The position numbers and the translations under genes are program-made. 56,924 nt of DNA from Candidatus Edwardsbacteria bacterium (GTDB lineage: Bacteria > Edwardsbacteria > AC1 > EtOH8). Below the pieces are notes generated by a model that had not been told where the DNA came from, searched no databases, and worked only from the letters and a program-made list of their open reading frames with translations. Each line of letters opens with the position of its first letter. Within the stretch, counting starts at the first letter, position 1. The stretch covers positions 66,293 to 123,216 of the forward strand of contig JAVHLB010000008.1 in the NCBI GenBank assembly GCA_031082425.1. Reading direction: 5' to 3'. This document shows positions 33,092-41,498 of this stretch, piece after piece.

Positions 33092-33922
33092 ATGAAAAAG
33101 ATTCTTTCGCTGACATTTATCCTGGCCCTGGCCCTGGGAACGGCCCGGGCGGCTTTCGAGGACTGGCAGGTGGGCATCCGGCCCAGCGGCATGGCCGGGG
33201 CCTATACCGCAGTGGCCGACGACATCGACGCCGTCAGATGGAACCCGGCCGGGCTGTCCCGCCTGGACTCCTGGCAGGCCTCGGTCTACGCCAAGCGGCT
33301 GTGGGGGGTGGCCGGCCTGACCAACCAGACGGCCAGCATCGGCCGCAGCTTCGGCCAATGGGGCGGGACGGCGATATCGGCCCAGCAGGTGGGATGCGAC
33401 CTGGAGACCGACCAGACGGTGACCCTGTCCCACGGCTTCGACCTGAACAGCCAGCTGGCCTTCGGTTATAATTTCAATTTCTACCGGCTGTGGCAGGACC
33501 GTTTCGGCTCGGCCATGACCATGGGGATCGATATCGGCCTGCTGGCCAAAGTTTACCGCAGCTGGAGCATCGGCTGCTTCGGGCATAACCTTAACCATCC
33601 CAGCCTGGGGAAATCATACCAATACGACCTTCCCAGCGGGGTGAGCATCGGCCTTTCCTATGTTCCATTGAGCGGGGTGTTGGCCTCGGTCGAGGCCGGG
33701 AAGGATGCCGGCAAGATAACCCGGTACAAGGTGGGCTCCGAATATGAACTGTGGCAGGACAAACTGGCCCTTCGGGCCGGCATTCTAAATGAAGGTCAGC
33801 TGACCCTTTATTCCATGGGCCTGGGGGTGAAGGCCAGGGGGATACTGGTGGGGTACGCCTTCGAGGGCGGACACCAGGCCCTGTCCGGGACCCATCAGTT
33901 CGCCCTGGGCTATAAGTGGTGA
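33092..33922 (+). CDS. PorV/UPF0164-like outer-membrane protein
   Basis: A 276-residue protein with signal peptide (about 1-20, ending TARA) followed by GIRPSGMAGAYTAVADD and WNPAGLSRL, the hallmark N-terminal region of PorV/UPF0164-type barrels. The remaining sequence alternates in the manner of beta strands and ends in FALGYKW. Related proteins shuttle or anchor sorting-domain cargo at the surface, which fits its place directly behind a protein with such a domain. I chose the ATG at 33092 with AAGGAT upstream; an ATG at 33077 overlaps the preceding stop and is an alternative. Confidence 0.78.
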   Translation: MKKILSLTFILALALGTARAAFEDWQVGIRPSGMAGAYTAVADDIDAVRWNPAGLSRLDSWQASVYAKRLWGVAGLTNQTASIGRSFGQWGGTAISAQQVGCDLETDQTVTLSHGFDLNSQLAFGYNFNFYRLWQDRFGSAMTMGIDIGLLAKVYRSWSIGCFGHNLNHPSLGKSYQYDLPSGVSIGLSYVPLSGVLASVEAGKDAGKITRYKVGSEYELWQDKLALRAGILNEGQLTLYSMGLGVKARGILVGYAFEGGHQALSGTHQFALGYKW

Positions 33923-33927
33923 TATCT

Positions 33928-36462
33928 ATGAAATTAGATTATAAGATGATGATTTTCATTTTGCTGACAGGGCCCTTCCTGATAAGCCCGGCCCCTGCCC
34001 AGCAGGTGGATTTTTATCAGGAAACGCAGGTCAATCTTTTGCCGGATGACACCCTGGCGGCGGCCTCCGGGTCACAGCTTGACCTGAACCGGGCCACCCG
34101 GGAAGAGATATTGGGCCTGTCGGGCATTCCGCCAAAACTGGCCGAGGACATCCACACCTACCGCTTTGAGCGCGGAGCCTTTGCCAGTTTCTACCAGTTG
34201 ATGCAGGTTCCCGGGATGACTCCCGTCGAGCTTAATAAACTGCGCCAGCAGGTGGCCGTATTCCCCTCCTCCGACACCTCCCGGGTCACCAGGTATATCG
34301 CCGAACTGCAGGACCGGCTGGCCTCCGAAGAATCACCGGGCTACGGGGCCATCAACGAGTGGGAGGAGCTGCTGCTCCATCCCATGGACATCAACCGGGC
34401 CTCCATCGACCAGCTGCTGACCCTGCAGAATGTGTCGCCCATCGACGCGGCCGCCGTGGCCCGGCATATCAGATACTCCGGCCGGATCAAGGACTGGCGG
34501 ACCCTGCAGCGCAACATAGACGGGCTGTCCCATTACGGCTTTACCAATATGAGGAACTATGTGACCATCAACCCCAGGGAGGAGAGCTTTTATTTTGACG
34601 GCAATTACCGGGTCCGGCTGACCTCGGACGACCGGATAGACCCGGGCGACGAGGGCGATTTCCGCTACCAGGCGGCCTCGCTCAATTCCGCCCTGCTGGC
34701 CTTCGTCCCCGGCTCCGCCATTTATGACACCATGACCACCGACAAGATCCTAAGCCAGCACGGCTGGACCGAGCCGGAGATAGCCCAGCTGAAAAGCCGG
34801 CTGCAATCAGAGTACGACCAGCTGAGGTACGCCCGGAACGATCTGGCGGTCCAGCACCGCTTGAGGATGGACCTGGGCGGGGATCTCAAGCTGGGTTATT
34901 ACCATCAAAAGGAGCCCTTCGAGACCGAGGGCTTCACCAAGGCCTATGTCGCCCTGTATGACCTGGCGCCCGTCGACAAGCTTTTCCTGGGCAACTACCG
35001 CCTGACCTTCGGGCAGGGGCTGGCCATGGATAACCGCTGGTCGGCCGACGAATCCATGGTGCGGCGTTTCTCCCGCGGGGCCGGGGTTTTCGGAGACATC
35101 ACCTCCAACGAGGAATTCGCCCTGCGGGGCGCAGCTCTCCAGTCCAGCATCTGGAACATCACGCCCTCCTTTTTCTTTTCCTCCGACCAGAAGGACGGGA
35201 TCCTGAACCGGGACGGCACGGTCAGCACCTATTTCTCCCCGTCCCCCCGATACCCCTGGTACCGGGACGTGTTCAACGAAAAGACCTACGGGATGAATCT
35301 GAACTGGGACCTCTCCGGAACCGTGTCTTTGCCGGTGGGCACCAGCCTGGGCCTTACCGCCTTTGAGTGCAGGTACGACAAGCCCTTCCGCCCCGACCCC
35401 TATGAGCTGGACCTGCCGGGGGACAAGAACGACCTGTCGGACCCCAATTTCACCCAGCTGTGGTCGGGAAACGTCCGGGGCGTGAAATCCGGCAATTTCC
35501 GGACGGTGGTGGACAATCTTTCGGTGGAGGGGGAGCTGGCCCATCTTAACAGCGGCGGCTGGGCCTATCTGTGGAAGACCCATCTGCAATACGAAACTTT
35601 GTATCTGCTGCTGCTGCGCCGCCATTACGACGTGGACTATGATAATCCCTATTCCCGCGGTTTCTCCGAGCAGACCAAGTTCGACGACACCATCCTGGAG
35701 AAGGAATACCGCCTGATCGACCCGGTCTACAAACAACTGGTCAACTATCCGGCGCCCAAGGCCGAGGACGGCACCTATATCGAGACCCGCTGGCAGATCA
35801 GCCGCCAGTTCACCATAACCCGGGCCTATATAGACTTCTGGAGAAACCTGGCCTACGGGCTGGACAATGTCCGTTTCCAGGGCGAGCTGGAATACCGCCC
35901 GGTTTTCCCCCTGCGCTTCAGGCTGAAACAGAAATACCAGACCAAATACCTGCCCAAGAGCGCCGAGGCCACCAGGTCCAACACCCGGGAGACCACCCTG
36001 CGAACCTTCTGCACCCTGACCGACCGCGATTATTTCAACGTGGAGCTGCGCTACGGCGAGGTCCGGCTGACCCCCTCGACATTGTACGGCAGCAACACCC
36101 TGATGAGCGGGGTCTATGTGGCGTCGAACTGGCAGCATAATTTCTCCCCCAACTGGGACCTCAGGGCCGGGATCGCCAGCTGGAGGACCGATGCCATGTC
36201 CCAGTGGATATTCGAGGACGCCGGAATAGACTTTCTGGACGGCGACGGCACGAAATATTTCATATCGGTGTCCGACCGCCTGTCCGACAACCTCCAGGCC
36301 CGGCTCAGACTGCGGGGCAAGGACAGCCGGTATAACTTCAATAACATCTACGGCCCGGATTACGTCTATTATTACACCGAATCGCCGGCCGAGGTGGTGC
36401 AGGATTTCACCGACCGGCGCGACCTGTGGAAGGTTGACCTGCAGCTGGATTTCAGATGGTAA
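33928..36462 (+). CDS. Helix-hairpin-helix (ComEA-like) outer-membrane barrel protein
   Basis: An 844-residue exported protein. After the signal peptide (about 1-25, ending PAPAQ) come two ComEA-like helix-hairpin-helix units: about 50-112 (LDLNRATREEILGLSGIPPK, then LMQVPGMTPVELNKL) and about 153-214 (MDINRASIDQLLTLQNVSP). ComEA-like units bind double-stranded DNA without sequence preference. The remaining 620 residues, rich in aromatic and charged alternation and ending DLQLDFRW, look like a large outer-membrane barrel. This joins a DNA-binding module to a surface barrel; similar proteins are known from Bacteroidetes-like genomes without established function. A GTG start at 33916 is possible; I prefer the ATG six bases after the previous stop. 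Confidence 0.78.
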   Translation: MKLDYKMMIFILLTGPFLISPAPAQQVDFYQETQVNLLPDDTLAAASGSQLDLNRATREEILGLSGIPPKLAEDIHTYRFERGAFASFYQLMQVPGMTPVELNKLRQQVAVFPSSDTSRVTRYIAELQDRLASEESPGYGAINEWEELLLHPMDINRASIDQLLTLQNVSPIDAAAVARHIRYSGRIKDWRTLQRNIDGLSHYGFTNMRNYVTINPREESFYFDGNYRVRLTSDDRIDPGDEGDFRYQAASLNSALLAFVPGSAIYDTMTTDKILSQHGWTEPEIAQLKSRLQSEYDQLRYARNDLAVQHRLRMDLGGDLKLGYYHQKEPFETEGFTKAYVALYDLAPVDKLFLGNYRLTFGQGLAMDNRWSADESMVRRFSRGAGVFGDITSNEEFALRGAALQSSIWNITPSFFFSSDQKDGILNRDGTVSTYFSPSPRYPWYRDVFNEKTYGMNLNWDLSGTVSLPVGTSLGLTAFECRYDKPFRPDPYELDLPGDKNDLSDPNFTQLWSGNVRGVKSGNFRTVVDNLSVEGELAHLNSGGWAYLWKTHLQYETLYLLLLRRHYDVDYDNPYSRGFSEQTKFDDTILEKEYRLIDPVYKQLVNYPAPKAEDGTYIETRWQISRQFTITRAYIDFWRNLAYGLDNVRFQGELEYRPVFPLRFRLKQKYQTKYLPKSAEATRSNTRETTLRTFCTLTDRDYFNVELRYGEVRLTPSTLYGSNTLMSGVYVASNWQHNFSPNWDLRAGIASWRTDAMSQWIFEDAGIDFLDGDGTKYFISVSDRLSDNLQARLRLRGKDSRYNFNNIYGPDYVYYYTESPAEVVQDFTDRRDLWKVDLQLDFRW

Positions 36463-36500
36463 CCGGAAAATATAACAGAAATCATCCAAAGGAGATATAG

Positions 36501-37718
36501 ATGAGAACCAAGGGAAAAATATCACTGCTTTTGGTGTGGGGCATTTTTGCTTTAGCCGGCAGTGCCCGGGCCGGATTGTTGGAATACACCCCCTATGGGT
36601 CCCCGGCGTCAAGCTATAACGCCAGGGGAACGGCTCTGAACCTAAAAGGGGTGGCCCTTTCCGGACAGGGGTTGCTGGCCAACCCGGCGCTGATGGCCGA
36701 GACCGACGGTCTGAGGGCCCAGCTTACCGCCGGCATCAACTGGCGGCGGGAATACCGTTCCATAGAGGTGTTCGATTCCTACGCCAATTCGGTCGGCCTT
36801 AGGACCACGGCCATCAACGACCAGACCGACTACAGCCTCCAGGGGGCCGAGGCATCGTATGCCACCAGCTTCTGGGTCCTGCCCAAGGCGGCTTTGGGTT
36901 TCGGCATCAGCCGGGAATACGATTTCAACTACCGCTTAAAGGCGGAGGAGCGCGATGCCTTTTATTACCTGACCAGCCTGTATGAGCAGGTCCAGCAGGG
37001 AGCGGTTTACGGATACAGCGGTGCCCTGGCGGTGAAGCCGTTCTCCTTTTTTTCCGCCGGACTGGGGTTGACCAGGCTGTCGGGCGATCCCAAACTCACC
37101 ATCACCGAAAGTTTTGAAGACCCGACATACACCGACCTCAGCATCAGTTATCAGCACAATTACCGGGGCTACCGTTTTTCGGCCGGGGCTTTTGGACAGC
37201 TGACCCCGCGGATCAGCCTGGGGATAAGCTGGAAAAGCAGCGCCCGGGTGGAGGGCCTATTGTCCTACAGCGACAACGATACTTCCATCAGCCAGACCCA
37301 GAGGGTGGGGCTGCCCAGCAGTTACGCCATGGGAGCAACCTACCGGCCGTCCAATGAATTCCCGGCCACCGTCTGCCTGGAATACGAGCATACTCCCTGG
37401 CAGAATCTGGAAGATAACCTGTTCTCCTACGAACCGCTGGTCCCGGTGAACAAGTACAGCTTTGGAATATCCCACCGGATGAAAAACAGCCTGCCCCTTT
37501 ATTTTGGGGTGTCCTTTGCCAATTCCTACCGTTCATCGTCCATCGGGCTGGCCCGGGCCGGGTTCGGCACCGAGATCTCCGTCTCCCAGGTCATAACCGG
37601 GATCTCGGCCGGGGTGGGGCGCCGGACCTATAATTACGGCCAGGCCTTCGGCACCTCCAGCGGAACCACGGTGTCCGAGACCATGGCCGACCTGATGTTA
37701 ACCTTTTCGCTGAAGTAA
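36501..37718 (+). CDS. Outer-membrane beta-barrel protein (PorV/DUF5723-like)
   Basis: A 405-residue protein with signal peptide (about 1-24, ending GSARA). The mature start GLLEYTPYGSPASSYNARGT and the segment GLLANPALMAETDG follow the small-residue Asn-Pro pattern of this barrel class. The C-terminus LMLTFSLK is consistent with a last beta strand. No enzymatic motif. A good ribosome-binding site (AAAGGAGA) precedes the ATG, 38 bases after the helix-hairpin-helix barrel. Its role in the cluster is probably transport or anchoring at the outer membrane. Confidence 0.7.
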   Translation: MRTKGKISLLLVWGIFALAGSARAGLLEYTPYGSPASSYNARGTALNLKGVALSGQGLLANPALMAETDGLRAQLTAGINWRREYRSIEVFDSYANSVGLRTTAINDQTDYSLQGAEASYATSFWVLPKAALGFGISREYDFNYRLKAEERDAFYYLTSLYEQVQQGAVYGYSGALAVKPFSFFSAGLGLTRLSGDPKLTITESFEDPTYTDLSISYQHNYRGYRFSAGAFGQLTPRISLGISWKSSARVEGLLSYSDNDTSISQTQRVGLPSSYAMGATYRPSNEFPATVCLEYEHTPWQNLEDNLFSYEPLVPVNKYSFGISHRMKNSLPLYFGVSFANSYRSSSIGLARAGFGTEISVSQVITGISAGVGRRTYNYGQAFGTSSGTTVSETMADLMLTFSLK

Positions 37719-37722
37719 GATC

Positions 37723-39273
37723 ATGTTCAAGAAATATAAAATTATAATCGCGTCCCTGATCTTTCTGATAGCCGGGACCGCCCAGGCCAAGGAATGGCAG
37801 CATCTGGTGATCCTGCACACCAACGACATCCACGGCCACCTGCCCCAGGAGGAGGCCTGGTGGATCAATCCGAACTTTCCGCCCCCCATCGGAAATGCCG
37901 CGGCGGTGGCCACCATCATCAAGGAGGAGCGCCAGCGGGCCGAGCAGAACGGCTGGGGCTTCCTGCTGGTGGAGGGCGGGGACATCTTCCAGGGGACCCC
38001 GCTGGGGGAGTTCACCAAGGGCCGGGCGGTGATAGACTTCATGAACCTGATGGGCTACGATGCCATGACGGTGGGCAATCACGATTACGACAAGGGGCAG
38101 GAGATACTTAAGGATCTGATCTCGGCGGCAAAGTTTCCGACTCTGGGGGCCAACTTGCTGGATTCCGCCACCGGGGGCACGGTTGACTATCTCAAACCAT
38201 ATATTGTTCTGGACCGGGGCGGATTGAGGATCGGCATCTTCGGCCTGATCACCCATTACCTGCGCGGCATGGCCACCCCGGAACATATCCAGGGCCTGGA
38301 TATCGCCAAGGAGTCGGCCACCGCCAAGCAGATGGTGGATTCGCTCAAGGCCCAGAATGTCGACCTGATCATCGGCCTGCTGCACACCGGCTTCCGGCAC
38401 GACAAGGCCATCGCCGACACCGTGGCCGGCATCGATGTGATCATCGGGTCCCACAGCCACACCGGGCTGCGCACCGCCTACGAGGATCCCAGGCATCACA
38501 CCATCATCGTCCAGACCTTCGGGCATCTGACCACCATCGGGAAACTGGACCTGATGATAGACCCGGACACCAGGCGGATAGTGGGATACAACAGCGAACT
38601 GAAGGAACTGTTCACCGAGGCGGTCCCCCAGGATACCATGGTGGACCGGATAGTGTCCGAAAGTGCAGCCCGGGCCGAAAAGGGGTTTGATGAGCCGGTG
38701 GGCCGGTCCCTGGCGGATATCAAGCGCGGCGGGGGCGACAAGGAGAGCTCCATCGGGAACTTTGTATGCGACGCCATGATGGAGGCCACCGGAGCCGACA
38801 TCGCTTTCCAGAATTCGGCCGGCATCAAGGCCGACATCATGAAGGGCGAGATAACCTACCGCAGCCTCTACAAGGTGGACGCCTTCGGCAATTACCTGGT
38901 GACCATGGATATGACCGGCAGCCAGGTGATCAGGGCCTGCGAGACCAGCGTGCTGGGCTACCACGCCATTTTCCAGGTGGGGGGCCTGCAGATGACCTAC
39001 GACACCAAAAAACCGGTCTGGAAAAGGGTGGTCGGTGTTTCCGTAAACGGCCAGCCCATCGACAGCGCCAAGGTCTACAAAGTGGTCACCAATAATTTTC
39101 TGGGGGCCGGCGGCGGCAATTACAAGATCTTTCAGGAGGGGGCCAATCGCTCGGATACCTACATCCAGCTGAGGCAGGCCATGGTGGACTATGTCCGGAA
39201 AAGATCGCCCATAGAGGCCAGGATCGAGGGCCGGATAAGAAAAGCGGAAGGAGGCGGAGAGTTGCTCAAATGA
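37723..39273 (+). CDS. Exported 5'-nucleotidase/UshA-family metallophosphatase
   Basis: A 516-residue exported enzyme with signal peptide (1-22, ending TAQA). The calcineurin-like N-terminal domain shows every metal-binding block: LHTNDIHGH (31-39; Asp35, His37), GGDIFQG (85-91; Asp87), GNHDYD (118-123), a LLHTG block and GSHSHTG. The C-terminal 5'-nucleotidase domain (about 300-510) carries QNSAGIKAD and GAGGGNYKIF, typical of the substrate pocket. Enzymes of this family remove phosphate from extracellular nucleotides so that nucleosides can be taken up. It begins four bases after the preceding stop and overlaps the next gene by four. A sugar-phosphate or UDP-sugar substrate cannot be excluded. 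Confidence 0.9.
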   Translation: MFKKYKIIIASLIFLIAGTAQAKEWQHLVILHTNDIHGHLPQEEAWWINPNFPPPIGNAAAVATIIKEERQRAEQNGWGFLLVEGGDIFQGTPLGEFTKGRAVIDFMNLMGYDAMTVGNHDYDKGQEILKDLISAAKFPTLGANLLDSATGGTVDYLKPYIVLDRGGLRIGIFGLITHYLRGMATPEHIQGLDIAKESATAKQMVDSLKAQNVDLIIGLLHTGFRHDKAIADTVAGIDVIIGSHSHTGLRTAYEDPRHHTIIVQTFGHLTTIGKLDLMIDPDTRRIVGYNSELKELFTEAVPQDTMVDRIVSESAARAEKGFDEPVGRSLADIKRGGGDKESSIGNFVCDAMMEATGADIAFQNSAGIKADIMKGEITYRSLYKVDAFGNYLVTMDMTGSQVIRACETSVLGYHAIFQVGGLQMTYDTKKPVWKRVVGVSVNGQPIDSAKVYKVVTNNFLGAGGGNYKIFQEGANRSDTYIQLRQAMVDYVRKRSPIEARIEGRIRKAEGGGELLK

Positions 39274-40616
39274 GGATGACATTCAGGATACTGTTTTTAT
39301 GCCTGCTGATGATCCGGGCTGGCGCCAGCCAGGCGGAGTACCGATGTTTTTACGGCAACCTGCATGCCCACACCAGCTATTCCGACGGCGAAAGCACCCC
39401 CGACACCGCCTACGCCTACGCCCGGGATGTGGCCCGGGTGGATGTTCAGGCCCTGACCGAGCACAACAACGGCGGGAGCTTCGGCGGGGTAAGCTATTCC
39501 ATCACCCCCGAGCATTACCAGAACCTGAGGCTGATCGCCGACACCATCACCGCGCCGGGCCGGTTCGTGGCCCTGTCCGGACAGGAGGTGGGCAGCATCG
39601 GCAGCTCCGGCTTCGGCCACATCAACATCTGGGAGGCCCCCGGGCTGTGGCCCTACAACAACAGCGACCTGCTGGGCTGTTATTCCTGGATCCTGGAACA
39701 GGGACACCCGGCCATGTACTGCCATCCCGATTCCTCCTGGAACAGCAATTTCAACGATCTTTATTATTACCAGGATTACGACCGGGCCATGGACCTGATC
39801 GAAGTGATCAACAGCAGCACCCTTTACGAGGACGCCTACTTCAGGGCCCTGGAGAAGGGCTGGCATGTGGGGGCCTCGTCCAACCAGGACAACCATCGCC
39901 GGGACTGGGGGAACCGGGTGAATTCCTACGGCAACATCCCGCTGACCGGGATCTGGGCCGACACCCTGACCAAAGCGGCCGTCCTGGAGGCCCTGCAGGC
40001 CCGCCGCACCACCGCCATGGAGGTCAGCCCGGCCGATGACCGGATAGAGCTGCTGCTTTCGGTGGACGGCCGCTATCAGGGCCAGCATTTCATCCGGCAG
40101 GAGGGGACGGCAAAGATCAGGATCGAAGCCCGGGCATCCACCAGCTTCGCCAGCCTGCTGCTTTACAGCAACGGCATTCCGTCCGATACTTTCAATCTGA
40201 TCCCGGCCTCCAACCAGACCGTCTGGGAGCTGGACAAGAGCATTGGATTGGGCACGGTGTATTATTTTGTCAAGGCCCTGCAGACCGACGGCGACCGGGC
40301 CTGGACCAGCCCGATCCATATAGATGGGGTATCCGAGAAGAGCCCGGTGGTCACCTGGCCCACTCCCATAAGGAATTTTGCCCGGATCGTTTTCACCCCC
40401 CTGTCCGGCGCAACTTCGGTCAAGGCGGTCATCTTCGACCTGTCCGGGCAGAAGATAAGGGAGATAACCGGAAGCCAGCCCGATCTGCCGATCGGCTGGG
40501 ACGGAAAGGATGCCCGGGGCCGCCAGGTGATGAACGGCGTTTATTTCATCCGGCTGGAACAGAGATCAGCCACCGAAACCAGGACCTCCCTGGGGAAAAC
40601 GATGGTGTCCCGATGA
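39270..40616 (+). CDS. Exported PHP-like phosphoesterase with C-terminal sorting domain
   Basis: A 448-residue exported protein with signal peptide (about 1-22). The N-terminal half is a PHP-type domain: LHAHTSYSDG (31-40; His32, His34, Asp39), LTEHNNG (62-68; Glu64, His65), and later HPDSSWN and SSNQDNH blocks as further metal ligands. PHP domains hydrolyse phosphoesters with two or three metals. The C-terminal 85 residues form a FlgD-like / type IX-like sorting domain (VIFDLSGQKIREI, VMNGVYFIRLEQ). It overlaps the 5'-nucleotidase gene by four bases and the next gene likewise (ATGA). Export together with a nucleotidase suggests extracellular phosphoester or nucleic-acid breakdown, but the substrate is unproven. 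Confidence 0.85.
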   Translation: MRMTFRILFLCLLMIRAGASQAEYRCFYGNLHAHTSYSDGESTPDTAYAYARDVARVDVQALTEHNNGGSFGGVSYSITPEHYQNLRLIADTITAPGRFVALSGQEVGSIGSSGFGHINIWEAPGLWPYNNSDLLGCYSWILEQGHPAMYCHPDSSWNSNFNDLYYYQDYDRAMDLIEVINSSTLYEDAYFRALEKGWHVGASSNQDNHRRDWGNRVNSYGNIPLTGIWADTLTKAAVLEALQARRTTAMEVSPADDRIELLLSVDGRYQGQHFIRQEGTAKIRIEARASTSFASLLLYSNGIPSDTFNLIPASNQTVWELDKSIGLGTVYYFVKALQTDGDRAWTSPIHIDGVSEKSPVVTWPTPIRNFARIVFTPLSGATSVKAVIFDLSGQKIREITGSQPDLPIGWDGKDARGRQVMNGVYFIRLEQRSATETRTSLGKTMVSR

Positions 40617-41497
40617 AAAGATTAATTTTCGTGTTTTGGGCCATTGTGCTGGCCCAGGCGGCCCGGGCCCAATTACTTTACTGGGACCTGCCCACCACCG
40701 CCGAACAGGTGGCCTTCGGCCAGGGATGCCTTCTGCAATCCCGGGAACCCCAGGGGTTGATGCATAACCCCTCATCACTGGGCTTCATAAAATACCGGGT
40801 GCTGGCGGCCTCGGGGATCCAATGGTGGCAGGAGGTATACGGGGGCTCGTCCAGCGCCGTGCTGCCGGCCGGAAGATACGGCACGGTTTCCCTCGGCCTG
40901 GGCTACTGGTCACTGGGGACCATGGCCGGGTATTCGGAGGAGGGCCGGCCGATGGGAACCGTCCAGTCGCAGGCCACCAACCTGGGGCTGGGCTACGGCC
41001 TGGTGCTGGCCGATACCTGGGGGCTGGGGCTGGCCTTGAAATCCTCCCGGCTGAACCTGCCGGACCGCTACGACTGGGGCTGGAGCTCGGATATCGCCCT
41101 GAGCTATAAACGGGGCCTGATCACCGGCAGCCTGATGGTCAAGGACCTGGGGCCGGATTATCCCAGGAACAACGATATCAAATATCCCCTTAATACGGCA
41201 TATCTGGCCGGAGCCGGGGCGGCATATTTTGAAGGAAAGGTCAGCGGCTCGGTGCAGTATAACATCAGAAAAGAGGAGGGCGGATATCCCTCCCTTTCCC
41301 TGGAGGCCGCACCGCTGTCAGGCCTGAAACTGAAGATAGGTTATGAAAAAGTTCCCGAGCTGGCCGACCGCTCTCCCCTGGGCTTGGGGATCGAGATAGA
41401 CAAGCTGGGGCGCCGGGACCTCAGCGTGGCCTACGGTTACCGGTCCTACGGCGATCTGGGCCGTATCCAGGCCCTGACCATGGGGATCAGCTTCTAG
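40613..41497 (+). CDS. PorV/UPF0164-like outer-membrane protein
   Basis: A 294-residue barrel-type protein. The signal peptide (about 1-19, ending AARAQ) precedes TAEQVAFGQGCLLQSREPQG and MHNPSSLGFIK, the family's N-terminal pattern (small residues and an N-P pair). Strand-like alternation continues to the C-terminal LTMGISF. The gene follows a sorting-domain protein with a four-base overlap, as does the related gene at 33092, so each sorting-domain cargo in this cluster has a PorV-like neighbour. Confidence 0.75.
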   Translation: MKRLIFVFWAIVLAQAARAQLLYWDLPTTAEQVAFGQGCLLQSREPQGLMHNPSSLGFIKYRVLAASGIQWWQEVYGGSSSAVLPAGRYGTVSLGLGYWSLGTMAGYSEEGRPMGTVQSQATNLGLGYGLVLADTWGLGLALKSSRLNLPDRYDWGWSSDIALSYKRGLITGSLMVKDLGPDYPRNNDIKYPLNTAYLAGAGAAYFEGKVSGSVQYNIRKEEGGYPSLSLEAAPLSGLKLKIGYEKVPELADRSPLGLGIEIDKLGRRDLSVAYGYRSYGDLGRIQALTMGISF

Positions 41498-41498
41498 C

